From contig NZ_CP009459.1 of NCBI RefSeq assembly GCF_000758325.1, positions 3,534,001 through 3,598,000 of the forward strand: a stretch of DNA of 64,000 nt, read 5' to 3'. The DNA comes from Cedecea neteri. GTDB lineage: Bacteria; Pseudomonadota; Gammaproteobacteria; Enterobacterales; Enterobacteriaceae. Below are positions 29,627-39,100 of the stretch, in pieces (within the stretch, counting starts at the first letter, position 1; every line of letters starts with the position of its first letter). The notes beneath the pieces are model-generated. The model worked only from the letters and a program-made list of their open reading frames with translations, was not told the origin of the DNA and did no database searches. The translations under genes were made by a program, and so were the position numbers.

Positions 29627-29953
29627 TTAACCACCCGCGAGTTTTACTTTCATCCCTTTCGCTTCGAGCAATGATTTTATCAAATCACGCTTATCGCCCT
29701 GAATTTCAATCACACCGTCTTTGACCGCGCCACCGCAGCCACATTTCTTTTTCAGCTCGGCGGCAATGCTCGCCAGCGTCGCATCGTCCACATCAATACC
29801 AGAGATCAGGCATACGCCCTTCCCTTTGCGGCCGCTGGTCTGCTTTTGAATGCGCACAATACCGTCGCCTTTAGGGCGCTGGACTTCGGCTTTCGGTTCA
29901 TCAATACGTCCGGTTTCCGTGGAGTAGACCAGCCGGCTGTTATTGTCTTTCAT
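29627..29953 (-). CDS. yciH: YciH, SUI1/eIF1-like translation factor
   Basis: A 108-residue SUI1-family protein, the same length as E. coli YciH; its eukaryotic relative eIF1 checks start-codon choice. The family core QTSGRKGKGVCLISG and KKKCGCGGAVKDG are present. I start at the ATG at 29953, five bases after an AGGGGG site; a TTG one codon earlier is also in frame. Its ATG overlaps the pyrF stop (TGATG). In E. coli YciH has been tied to inhibition of translation under stress. Confidence 0.94.
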   Translation of the reverse strand: MKDNNSRLVYSTETGRIDEPKAEVQRPKGDGIVRIQKQTSGRKGKGVCLISGIDVDDATLASIAAELKKKCGCGGAVKDGVIEIQGDKRDLIKSLLEAKGMKVKLAGG

Positions 29954-30690
29954 CAAGCCCCCTGTACCAGCGAAGCGCGGATATCGCGCAAAGTCTGAGC
30001 CGGGTCAGCAGATTGGGTGATCGGACGCCCAATAACCATAAAGTCTACGCCCGCTTGCTGAGCCTGCTGAGGCGTCATGATGCGGCGCTGATCGCCTGCA
30101 TCACTGCCAACCGGGCGAATCCCTGGGGTAATAAGCTTGAATTCTCGGCCTAGCGCCGCCTTAAAGCGTACTGCTTCCTGTGCAGAGCACACTACACCGT
30201 CCAGACCACACTCTTTGGTCAGCGTCGCCAGGCGCTCAGCGTAGTCTGCCGGGCTGGCGGTAATACCCAGATCGGCCAGGTCGCTGGCTTCCATGCTGGT
30301 CAAAACGGTCACGGCGATCAGCAACGGCGCATCTTTCCCAAATGGAACAAGCGCTTCTTTGGCGGCGCGCATCATGCGGGCTCCACCCGTAGCATGAACG
30401 TTAACCATCCACACGCCCATTTCTGCAGCAGCAGCTACGGCCCGCGCGGTGGTGTTCGGGATATCGTGGAATTTCAGATCGAGGAAGACATCAAACCCGC
30501 GCTGTTGCAGGTCGCCCACCAGTTGTGGGCCAAACAGGGTAAACATCTCCTTCCCAACTTTCAGGCGACAGTCTCGCGGGTCGATACGGTCGACAAAGGC
30601 CAGGGCGCTATCGCGATTATCATAATCAAGAGCAACGACTATCGGCGATTCAGTGGCAACACGGGAGGAGGATGACGCAGTTGAATTCAT
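29953..30690 (-). CDS. pyrF: Orotidine 5'-phosphate decarboxylase
   Basis: A 245-residue TIM-barrel enzyme for the last step of UMP synthesis, the same length as in E. coli. The signature [11 protein letters not shown] carries the catalytic Asp-Lys-Asp array. I start at 30690 ([10 protein letters not shown]) after an AGAAGG site; the open frame extends to 30729 without support. It is followed by yciH with a one-base overlap, as in E. coli. Confidence 0.97.
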   Translation of the reverse strand: MNSTASSSSRVATESPIVVALDYDNRDSALAFVDRIDPRDCRLKVGKEMFTLFGPQLVGDLQQRGFDVFLDLKFHDIPNTTARAVAAAAEMGVWMVNVHATGGARMMRAAKEALVPFGKDAPLLIAVTVLTSMEASDLADLGITASPADYAERLATLTKECGLDGVVCSAQEAVRFKAALGREFKLITPGIRPVGSDAGDQRRIMTPQQAQQAGVDFMVIGRPITQSADPAQTLRDIRASLVQGA

Positions 30691-30885
30691 GGCAAAACCT
30701 TCTGACTGTTGGGCACCAGCGCGGCGCAAAAAAGTTAAACGGCAGCATTCTACTCGTCAGCCAGGTAAATTTACAGCCGCGATCGCCCTCTGCTAAGCGA
30801 AAGTTGCACGGTGCTGAAATCAGGAGCAACAAAGCACCTTTTAGTATGTTGTAACTAAAACGAAGGGTTTTAAAAAATCGAGGGC

Positions 30886-32055
30886 TTACTGCCCATCCAG
30901 CCCGCGAATTGGTTTCACCGTTGACCAGGCGCGGCAGGACGGGCAATGCCAGTACATGGTGTAGGCGGTAAAGCCGCATTTTTGACAGCGATAGCGAGGT
31001 TTGGTGCGAATTTGCTCGCCAACCATGTCCCTCAGTACCATCAAGCTTTCTTTCGCTCGCCCCTCTTCCGCCTCATGCAGGTGGTAATCCATCAGGCGGT
31101 GGAACACGCGCATTGTTGGATGACGCTGGAGCTGGCGATTTATATAAGTCTGGGCCGTTTCTGCCCCCTCTCTTTGTTCGAGAATACTCGCCAGCATAAG
31201 CTCTGCCACCGCCCCGCTGTTTTCTTCCACGCAACGCTTGAGGAAAGTTTCCCACTCGTCAGGTTTGTCCAGCTGTTGATAGCACACCTGCAGCATCTCC
31301 AGCGTTTCGCTGACCAGTTCGCTGTCTTGCTCAATCACGCGTTTTAACGAGTCTACCGCTTTGGCATACTCGCCTTTTTCCATGAAAATACGCCCCATCA
31401 TGATGGAGACCCGGGCGCAATTTTTATCTGCAGCCGCACCTTTTTTCAGCAGTGACATGGCCTTGTCCGTGTCGTCATTGCCAATGTTTTGCAGCGCAAG
31501 CTCACAGTAGAAGTGCGCGATTTCCACCCGCTGTTTGTCTTTGCCGAGCTTAACCAACCGTTCGGCCACGTCGATGGCTTTCTGCCAGTCGCTTGTTGCC
31601 TGGTGAATTTGCAGCAGCTGCTGCAGCGCACTGATGCGGAAATCGGTCTCGTCGATAAGCTGGCTGAACATATCTTCAGCGCGGTCATAAAGACCGGCGG
31701 CCATGTAGTCTTTGCCTAGTTGCTGAACGGCAAGCAGCCGCTGGTCGTAGTTCAGAGACGCACTTTCCATTAGCGACTGGTGGATACGGATAGCCCGATC
31801 AACCTCGCCACGCTGGCGGAAGAGATTCCCTAGAGTGAGGTGAGCCTCAACGGTGCCTGTGTCCTCTTTAAGCATATCGAGGAACAGATCTACCGCTTTA
31901 TCCTGCTGGTTAGCCAACAGGAAGTTCACCCCGGCGACATAGTCACGAGAAAGGCGACTGGCCTCCTGCTGTTTGTCTTGCAGCGCACTTCTGCGCCCCA
32001 TGTACCAGCCATAAGCGGCTGCAACGGGTAACAGCAGAAACAGCAGTTCCAACAT
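30886..32055 (-). CDS. lapB: Lipopolysaccharide assembly protein LapB
   Basis: A 389-residue inner-membrane protein, the same length as E. coli LapB (YciM). An N-terminal membrane anchor (about 1-20) precedes tetratricopeptide repeats (about 35-330) and a C-terminal rubredoxin-like metal site (CQKCG and CPSC). LapB brings LpxC to FtsH for degradation and so balances lipid A with phospholipid synthesis. It lies 6 bases after lapA in one operon. Confidence 0.97.
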   Translation of the reverse strand: MLELLFLLLPVAAAYGWYMGRRSALQDKQQEASRLSRDYVAGVNFLLANQQDKAVDLFLDMLKEDTGTVEAHLTLGNLFRQRGEVDRAIRIHQSLMESASLNYDQRLLAVQQLGKDYMAAGLYDRAEDMFSQLIDETDFRISALQQLLQIHQATSDWQKAIDVAERLVKLGKDKQRVEIAHFYCELALQNIGNDDTDKAMSLLKKGAAADKNCARVSIMMGRIFMEKGEYAKAVDSLKRVIEQDSELVSETLEMLQVCYQQLDKPDEWETFLKRCVEENSGAVAELMLASILEQREGAETAQTYINRQLQRHPTMRVFHRLMDYHLHEAEEGRAKESLMVLRDMVGEQIRTKPRYRCQKCGFTAYTMYWHCPSCRAWSTVKPIRGLDGQ

Positions 32056-32061
32056 AAAAGA

Positions 32062-32367
32062 TTATTCCTTCACGGCCGGCACAACGGGCGCCGAAACATC
32101 AGTAGTAGGGGTAACCTGCTGCTCAAGACGTTTAATTTTTCGCTCAGCACGGGCCAGGGAAACACGGACGCGCAGCCAGAACAGACCGCAAATCAGCCAC
32201 CCAATAATAAACCCTGCCGCAAACAGCGTCGCCAGCAAAGTAGACACCCGGTACTCGCCTTGCGCTAGCAGGTAATTAAAGTTCACAACCTGATCGTTTT
32301 GCGCCCCTAAAGTAATAAACACCACAAAGATGGCAAGTACCAGTAAGAAAATGAGTAAATATTTCAC
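32062..32367 (-). CDS. lapA: Lipopolysaccharide assembly protein LapA
   Basis: A 101-residue membrane protein (E. coli YciS 102) with two transmembrane helices (MKYLLIFLLVLAIFVVFITL and LLATLFAAGFIIGWLICGLF) and a charged coiled-coil end. It works with LapB in lipopolysaccharide assembly. The operon has a candidate heat-shock promoter upstream. Confidence 0.96.
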   Translation of the reverse strand: MKYLLIFLLVLAIFVVFITLGAQNDQVVNFNYLLAQGEYRVSTLLATLFAAGFIIGWLICGLFWLRVRVSLARAERKIKRLEQQVTPTTDVSAPVVPAVKE

Positions 32368-32484
32368 ATGACATCCCGTTATGTGGTCACAGCTGGCTTA
32401 GCTATGCCAAAAATGAGTCCCGGAGGTATAAACTACCATTTCAGACGAAACCGGGGAATCCATTAACCTCCCCGAATGCATAAG

Positions 32485-32512
32485 AAATGGGGGTTAAAAC
32501 ACTATTCTCAAC
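32485..32512 (-). promoter_or_regulatory. Candidate sigma-32 promoter of lapAB
   Basis: On the minus strand GTTGAGA (32512-32506; consensus CTTGAAA) and CCCCATTT (32492-32485; consensus CCCCATNT) are separated by 13 bases. It overlaps the last codons of pgpB and lies about 110 bases before the lapA ATG. Heat-shock control of lapAB is reported for E. coli. Confidence 0.7.
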
Positions 32513-33272
32513 TTTTTTCATGCCGTTCGGCTATTTCCTGGTCTTCTTCTGCCGGCGGAGTCAGCGGCCCACACCAGCGCTGCGCCAGCCAGGTTGCCAG
32601 AATAACTAACAAACCAGAGATAATCGTGGCCACAACCAGGTCACGTGGCCAATGCATACCCAGCAGCAATCGACTCCCCATCACGCCGGTTGCCCAGAAC
32701 AACAATACCGCTAGCGTAAACGTCCGCCTGCGCGGCCAAAGTAATCCTACGCCCAGCAGCGCCCAACTGGCAGCGAACATCGTGTGGCCAGAAGGAAAAG
32801 CGAAGCCGGTTTCGAACTGCCAGTGTTTGCGTAACCAGTCGGGAATTTCATCCTGACCTTCCAGCTGTGCTTTCACCAGTTCCGCACGTTGAGTACGCTT
32901 TAAAGTGTAGAACTGCTCGGTAGTGATATGGTGAGTTTTTTCAAGCCATACGACGAATGGCCGGGGTTCCTGCACTTTGTTCTTGATAACGGACTTAATG
33001 CCCTGACCTATAAGGATAGCGGCAGCGAGGATAGCAAATAACATCAGCGCAGGCTTAAGGCGATAACGCAGGCACCACAGAAACCAGGCAAAAAGCACAA
33101 CATGCGTAATGACTCCCCAGGGCTGCGTCACGGTCTCAGTGACCCAATAAAGCATCTTTAACACGCTTTCATTGCCCCCAGGGGACCATTCCCAGCCGCT
33201 CAACCAGACGATTAACGGCATGATTAACAGAAGCATTGTGCCTGCGGTGATGCGTTTTGCTATTGCCTGCAT
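32508..33272 (-). CDS. pgpB: Phosphatidylglycerophosphatase B
   Basis: A 254-residue multi-pass inner-membrane phosphatase of the PAP2 family, the same length as E. coli PgpB. The three catalytic motifs are KNKVQEPRP, PSGH and SRLLLGMHWPRD. It removes phosphate from phosphatidylglycerophosphate and undecaprenyl pyrophosphate on the periplasmic face. It is divergent from ribA and upstream of lapAB. Confidence 0.96.
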   Translation of the reverse strand: MQAIAKRITAGTMLLLIMPLIVWLSGWEWSPGGNESVLKMLYWVTETVTQPWGVITHVVLFAWFLWCLRYRLKPALMLFAILAAAILIGQGIKSVIKNKVQEPRPFVVWLEKTHHITTEQFYTLKRTQRAELVKAQLEGQDEIPDWLRKHWQFETGFAFPSGHTMFAASWALLGVGLLWPRRRTFTLAVLLFWATGVMGSRLLLGMHWPRDLVVATIISGLLVILATWLAQRWCGPLTPPAEEDQEIAERHEKS

Positions 33273-33426
33273 GAAAACCTCATGATAATGAAAGCCTTTA
33301 AAGAATAACCGAAAAATGCCCAGGAAGGTTAAACCGCGAAGCCGTCATTGGCAAAAATGGCTTTTTAATCTGTCAATGAAGCGAACGACCGCGCGTTATG
33401 GCAAAATATCCGACATTAACGTACAG

Positions 33427-33455
33427 GCCAGACTTCTGGCAGACACCAAGGTGTC
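33427..33455 (+). promoter_or_regulatory. Twin hairpins in the ribA leader
   Basis: Two perfect inverted repeats lie side by side: GCCAGACTTCTGGC (33427-33440) and GACACCAAGGTGTC (33442-33455), ending 23 bases before the ribA ATG. They may be RNA stems near the ribosome site or DNA-binding sites. No FMN riboswitch motif is seen here. Confidence 0.5.
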
Positions 33456-33478
33456 AAAATAAGTACCTGGAGAATCAC

Positions 33479-34069
33479 ATGCAGCTTAAACGTGTGGCAG
33501 AAGCCAAACTGCCAACCCCCTGGGGCGATTTCCTGATGGTGGGTTTTGAAGAAGTGGCAACGGGGCAGGATCATGTAGCTCTGGTTTTCGGTGATATTAG
33601 CGGTGAAGAGCCAGTGCTCGCGCGCGTTCACTCCGAATGTCTGACCGGTGACGCGCTGTTCAGCCTGCGCTGCGACTGCGGCTTCCAGCTTGAAGCCGCG
33701 TTAACCCACATTGCTGAACAAGGCCGTGGCGTACTGCTTTACCATCGCCAGGAAGGCCGTAACATCGGGCTGCTGAATAAAATCCGGGCCTATGCTCTGC
33801 AGGATAAAGGCTACGATACGGTAGAGGCTAACCACCAGCTCGGCTTTGCTGCCGATGAGCGTGACTTTACGCTGTGTGCCGACATGTTCAAACTGCTGGG
33901 CGTTGATGCCGTGCGTTTACTCACCAACAACCCGAAAAAAGTCGAAATTTTGACTGAAGCCGGGATCAACATTGTTGAACGCGTCCCGCTCATCGTCGGG
34001 CGCAACCCAAAAAATGCGCATTACCTTGACACCAAAGCCGCCAAAATGGGCCACCTGCTGTCGGAATAA
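33479..34069 (+). CDS. ribA: GTP cyclohydrolase II
   Basis: A 196-residue enzyme for the first step of riboflavin synthesis, the same length as in E. coli. The zinc ligands are in [17 protein letters not shown] (Cys54, Cys65, Cys67). [10 protein letters not shown] is the GTP-binding region. I start at 33479 ([10 protein letters not shown]) after a CTGGAG site; the frame extends upstream to 33398 through the twin hairpins without support. Confidence 0.97.
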   Translation: MQLKRVAEAKLPTPWGDFLMVGFEEVATGQDHVALVFGDISGEEPVLARVHSECLTGDALFSLRCDCGFQLEAALTHIAEQGRGVLLYHRQEGRNIGLLNKIRAYALQDKGYDTVEANHQLGFAADERDFTLCADMFKLLGVDAVRLLTNNPKKVEILTEAGINIVERVPLIVGRNPKNAHYLDTKAAKMGHLLSE

Positions 34070-34084
34070 AAGTGCTCACTTCAT

Positions 34085-34112
34085 AAAAAAGCCCCTTTTC
34101 AGGGGCTTTGTC
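34085..34112. terminator. Bidirectional terminator between ribA and acnA
   Basis: AAAGCCCC-TTTTC-AGGGGCTTT. The minus strand is followed by a run of T (end of acnA); the plus strand has TTTGTCGTTT (end of ribA). Confidence 0.9.
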
Positions 34113-34117
34113 GTTTC

Positions 34118-36793
34118 TTACTTCAGCATATTTCTGATCACATAATGCAGGATGCCGTCGTGACGGAAATAGGTCAGCTCATTGCCGGTATCAATGCGGC
34201 AGCGGCAGTCAATGACTTGCTGACGTCCGTCGGCGAATGTCAGCGTAACCGGCACAACAGCGCCTGGCTTCAGCTGGTTTAACCCGCTAATATCGAGCTT
34301 TTCCTCCCCCGTGAGCCCCAGCGTTTTTCGCGTGACGCCCTGAGGGAATTCCAGCGGTAAAATGCCCATGCCGATAAGGTTCGAACGGTGAATTCGTTCG
34401 AACGATTCGGCAATGACCACCCGTACGCCCAGCAAGCGAGGTCCTTTGGCCGCCCAGTCGCGGCTTGAACCGGAGCCATACTCTTTCCCGGCGATCACCG
34501 CCAGCGGAATACCCCGCTCTTTATAACGCATTGCAGCATCATAAATAGACAGAACTTCTTCACCAGGCAGTAAGCGCGTCATGCCGCCTTCAATGCCTGG
34601 CACCATCTCGTTGCGGATACGGATGTTGGCAAACGTCCCGCGCATCATTACTTCATGGTTACCGCGACGCGAACCGTAGGAGTTAAAGTCCCTGCGCTCT
34701 ACGCCATGCCCTTGCAGGTAGCGCCCTGCCGGGCTGTCAGGTTTAATGCTCCCCGCCGGGGAAATATGGTCGGTAGTCACAGAATCCCCCAGCATCGCCA
34801 GCACGTTAGCCCCGTGAATATCTTCCACTGGTTTTGGCTCAGCGCCCATTTCATCAAAGAACGGCGACAGTCGAATATAGGTTGAGTCATCCTGCCAGCC
34901 GTAGGTTGCCGACCGCGCCACTTCAATGCTGCGCCACTCTTCGGTACCTTCAAACACTTCGGCATATTCTTTGTGGAACATCTCGGTAGTCACCTGCGCG
35001 ACAGCCGCAGCAATTTCCTGACTGCCCGGCCAGATATCTTTCAGGTAGACGTCAGCGCCATTCTTATCCTGCCCTAATGGCTCTTTAGTCAGATCGATAT
35101 TCATGTTGCCAGCCAGCGCGTAGGCGACAACAAGCGGCGGTGAGGCCAGCCAGTTCGTTTTCACCAGCGGGTGAATACGGCCTTCGAAGTTGCGGTTGCC
35201 GGAAAGCACCGCGCCCACGGTAAGATCGCCTTTTTTAATCGCCTGCTCGATAGGATCGGGCAGCGGGCCTGAGTTACCGATACAGGTAGTGCAGCCGTAA
35301 CCCACCAGATTAAAGCCCAGCTCATCAAGGTATGGGGTTAATTTGGCTTTCGCCAGATAATCCGAGACAACCTTAGATCCCGGCGCAAGCGAGGCCTTCA
35401 CCCACGGCTGCGGCTTCAGCCCCAGACTGACGGCTTTTTTAGCCAGCAATCCGGCCGCCATCAGCACGCTGGGGTTTGACGTGTTGGTACAGGAGGTGAT
35501 AGCGGCAATCACCACGGCACCATCCGGCAATTGATGCTCTTCGCCCGCCAGCGCGTAGCTGACCGGACGACGATCTTTGTGGGAAGCGTTGACTTCAAGC
35601 TCGTTGCTGGCGGCGAAGGCTTTAGGCACGCCACCGAGCGGGACACGATCCTGCGGGCGTTTTGGCCCGGCCAGACTCGCCTCAACGTCATTCATGTTTA
35701 AAGAGAGCGTGCTGGTAAACACGGGTTCATCGCCCGTATTACGCCACATGCCCTGCGCCTTAGCGTAAGCTTCAACCAGAGCCACCTGCTCTTCGCTACG
35801 CCCGCTGAGGCGCATATACTCCAGCGTTACGCCGTCAATCGGGAAGAAACCGCAGGTCGCACCGTATTCAGGAGACATGTTGGCGATAGTTGCCCGGTCG
35901 GCAAGCGGCAGCGAATCGAGGCCATCGCCATAAAACTCAACAAATTTGCCTACGACGCCGTGTTTACGCAGCATCTGGGTGACGGTCAGCACAAGGTCCG
36001 TCGCGGTGATCCCTTCCTGTAGTTTGCCCTCAAGCTTAAAGCCGACCACATCGGGGATTAGCATGGATACGGGTTGGCCCAGCATCGCCGCTTCAGCTTC
36101 GATGCCGCCCACTCCCCAGCCCAGCACGCCAAGGCCATTAATCATCGTGGTATGCGAGTCGGTGCCAACCAGCGTATCAGGGTAAGCGACAAGTTCGCCG
36201 TTCTGTTCTTCGCTCCAGACTGCTTTGCCCAGGTACTCAAGGTTCACCTGGTGGCAAATGCCGGTACCGGGCGGCACAACGCTGAAACGGCTAAAGGCCT
36301 GCTGGCCCCAGCGTAAAAAGACATAGCGCTCGTGGTTGCGCTCCATTTCAAGACGAACGTTTTCTTCGAAGGCATCGTTGTCGCCGAAATGGTCAACGGT
36401 CACGGAGTGGTCAATCACCAAATCGACCGGGGAAAGCGGGTTAACTTTCGCCACATCACCGCCGAGGCGCTTAACTGCCTCACGCATTGCGGCAAGATCG
36501 ACCACCGCCGGTACGCCGGTGAAGTCCTGCATCAGTACCCGGGCAGGACGATAGGCAATTTCGCGATCAGCGTGGGCATGTTTCAGCCAGCCGGCCAGGG
36601 CATGAATATCTTCACCGGTAACGGAGTCCTCATCCTGCCAGCGCAGCAGGTTCTCCAGTAAAACTTTTAGCGACTTAGGTAACCGGCTGATATCCCCCAG
36701 CTCTTTTGCGGCCAGCGGCAAGCTGTAGTAATGCCAGGTTTTATTTAGCGCCCGTAGAGTGTCCTTACTGGCTTCGCGTAGGGTTAACGACAT
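34118..36793 (-). CDS. acnA: Aconitate hydratase A
   Basis: An 891-residue aconitase of the AcnA/IRP1 type, the same length as in E. coli. The iron-sulfur ligand cysteines lie in [11 protein letters not shown] and [11 protein letters not shown]; the swivel domain has [10 protein letters not shown]. It interconverts citrate and isocitrate and is the stress- and stationary-phase form. The 230 bases upstream, up to the small gene at 37024, hold no other gene and should carry its promoter. Confidence 0.98.
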   Translation of the reverse strand: MSLTLREASKDTLRALNKTWHYYSLPLAAKELGDISRLPKSLKVLLENLLRWQDEDSVTGEDIHALAGWLKHAHADREIAYRPARVLMQDFTGVPAVVDLAAMREAVKRLGGDVAKVNPLSPVDLVIDHSVTVDHFGDNDAFEENVRLEMERNHERYVFLRWGQQAFSRFSVVPPGTGICHQVNLEYLGKAVWSEEQNGELVAYPDTLVGTDSHTTMINGLGVLGWGVGGIEAEAAMLGQPVSMLIPDVVGFKLEGKLQEGITATDLVLTVTQMLRKHGVVGKFVEFYGDGLDSLPLADRATIANMSPEYGATCGFFPIDGVTLEYMRLSGRSEEQVALVEAYAKAQGMWRNTGDEPVFTSTLSLNMNDVEASLAGPKRPQDRVPLGGVPKAFAASNELEVNASHKDRRPVSYALAGEEHQLPDGAVVIAAITSCTNTSNPSVLMAAGLLAKKAVSLGLKPQPWVKASLAPGSKVVSDYLAKAKLTPYLDELGFNLVGYGCTTCIGNSGPLPDPIEQAIKKGDLTVGAVLSGNRNFEGRIHPLVKTNWLASPPLVVAYALAGNMNIDLTKEPLGQDKNGADVYLKDIWPGSQEIAAAVAQVTTEMFHKEYAEVFEGTEEWRSIEVARSATYGWQDDSTYIRLSPFFDEMGAEPKPVEDIHGANVLAMLGDSVTTDHISPAGSIKPDSPAGRYLQGHGVERRDFNSYGSRRGNHEVMMRGTFANIRIRNEMVPGIEGGMTRLLPGEEVLSIYDAAMRYKERGIPLAVIAGKEYGSGSSRDWAAKGPRLLGVRVVIAESFERIHRSNLIGMGILPLEFPQGVTRKTLGLTGEEKLDISGLNQLKPGAVVPVTLTFADGRQQVIDCRCRIDTGNELTYFRHDGILHYVIRNMLK

Positions 36794-37023
36794 AGCTCCT
36801 CCTTTATGACAGGGATAGCGAGTGCCCTGATTATTCGCAGGGTCACTATTAAAGATAACACAAACCTGCCGTAACGATTTGATAACAACCCAAATTGATA
36901 AATGGCGGTAATGGAGAAGCGGTAATAAAACGAACGCCCCAACGATAACGTCAGGGCGAGAGGAAAACCGGGAGGATAATTCGAAGCACTAAGGACGTGG
37001 CGTTTAGCCACTGACAACAAAGG

Positions 37024-37122
37024 TTAATTGGCGAAGGCGCGAAGTATTTCTACCCAGAACAAGGCAGAGAGCGTAAAAGCGCCCATCCATGACCAGTATT
37101 TTACAGCATTGTGATTATTCAT
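37024..37122 (-). CDS. Small membrane protein upstream of acnA (YmiB-like)
   Basis: A 32-residue open frame, MNNHNAVKYWSWMGAFTLS at its start, then a hydrophobic stretch LFWVEILRAF. One membrane helix is likely. It has no strong ribosome site; GGGTTAACCC sits just before the ATG. Its position between yciX and acnA is where, as I recall, E. coli encodes the small membrane protein YmiB (34 residues). The aromatic, helix-like composition supports a real peptide, but it needs a homology check. Confidence 0.6.
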   Translation of the reverse strand: MNNHNAVKYWSWMGAFTLSALFWVEILRAFAN

Positions 37123-37280
37123 AGGGTTAACCCAATGTGACTATATGCAACCAGACTGCTTATTTAAGCAATCACCAGAATGTATTGCTGCGTGTAATTA
37201 TTAGTGAATAACAGGTTACCCGGCGGTAAATAAAAAGTGCTTTAAACCCCGCAGAGAAAATAAACGATTCAATAACGATT

Positions 37281-37451
37281 TTATTGTTTTTTACTGTCGT
37301 CTTCAGAAAACAAATCAATAAAGGCCTGCTGCTGTTTCGTCAGCTTCCAGCCTTCAGGTGGCGTGCTTTCCTCTTTCTTAACGTCTTTTCGTGGCTTGCC
37401 GCTGTTGCGGGCCACGACCTTAGGTGCAGAAGCCCTATCCCGAGTAGACAT
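37281..37451 (-). CDS. yciX: Small basic protein, YciX-like
   Basis: A 56-residue protein, charged and basic at the N-terminus, with a PPEGWKLTKQQQAFIDLFSED C-terminal half that should form helices. I start at 37451, since the ATG lies just 2 bases after the ymiA stop and the gene pair cysB-ymiA-yciX-acnA is the order I recall from E. coli. A longer frame to 37529 only reads ymiA in another phase. Function unknown. Confidence 0.7.
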   Translation of the reverse strand: MSTRDRASAPKVVARNSGKPRKDVKKEESTPPEGWKLTKQQQAFIDLFSEDDSKKQ

Positions 37452-37453
37452 AG

Positions 37454-37582
37454 CTACCCCCAAAAATGCCAGGCAACCAGCGCCACAACCAGCCAGAACA
37501 AGGCTGAAACCAAAAACACCGCAATCCATGCCTTGCGTTTCAGAGCCGGATCTTGTTGCGGTTCCTCACTTCCTGATGACAT
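37454..37582 (-). CDS. ymiA: YmiA small membrane protein
   Basis: A 42-residue protein, MSSGSEEPQQDPALKRKAW at its start, then one transmembrane helix (VFLVSALFWLVVALVAW) and HFWG at the end. E. coli YmiA (46) has the same layout, with a polar start, LKRKAW and a single helix. It lies between cysB and the YciX-like gene, and its stop is 2 bases before the next ATG, so the two are probably cotranscribed. Confidence 0.8.
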   Translation of the reverse strand: MSSGSEEPQQDPALKRKAWIAVFLVSALFWLVVALVAWHFWG

Positions 37583-37927
37583 TGCTAGCCTCATACAATC
37601 GACACCACTTATCGTAACGTTTCTAAACAATCGGTATAACTAATCGCCAGTTGGGATTAATCCTAAAGAAACTCTAGCTCAAAAGCCAGAAAAATTGCGC
37701 AATAAGCAGGAGAAAAGATTTAATCTTTTGACCTGAAATAAATAATCGAAACCTCAGATTTGCGCAACCACGAATTATTTACTAGCTGTGTCTCTTAATT
37801 GCGACACAATAACCATTAACAGGATGTGGCTTATTTGCGGAAATGGGAATAGACGAAGAAATGCGTTTAATTCTTGTTTAATAATGACTCGGGCATCTCC
37901 GGATTCACCCGAAGATACCCTGGGGAA
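37583..37927. other. Intergenic region between cysB and ymiA
   Basis: No gene is seen here. A 12-bp stem with two G-U pairs (GGGTATCTTCGG-N6-CCGGAGATGCCC on the minus strand, 37920-37891) follows the cysB stop; it lacks a T-run, so it may stabilise the cysB mRNA end. The A/T-rich rest should hold the ymiA promoter. Confidence 0.6.
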
Positions 37928-38905
<978 letters not shown>

Positions 38906-39055
38906 TTACCGTCCAGGGTCAAAGGCCCCGGCGCAATGGGCGGGGTTAAGACGCAGAAAAAACGAAAATTGACATTGCTTTACTCACTATATCAGTTATA
39001 GCTACTTTGTATAGATGGGATAAAAAGATAATAAACGAGTTATATAAAGGGCCAT

Positions 39056-39083
39056 AAAAAAACCGGAGACAGGCTCCGGTTTT
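39056..39083 (-). terminator. Terminator of topA
   Basis: AAAACCGGAG-ACAGG-CTCCGGTTTT; the minus strand continues with T residues after the stem. Confidence 0.88.
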
Positions 39084-39100
39084 CATAGGTTCAGGCGGCG

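Noticed and set aside
33360-33480. FMN riboswitch before ribA
   Set aside because: The leader is short and lacks the conserved multi-stem pattern. Only two simple hairpins are present.
36784-37020. Frame of 78 codons upstream of acnA
   Set aside because: It crosses the acnA start, has no ribosome site and has an odd composition. The small gene at 37024-37122 is better supported.
37281-37529. 82-codon version of the YciX-like gene
   Set aside because: Its first 26 codons read ymiA in another phase. The ATG at 37451, 2 bases after the ymiA stop, is preferred.
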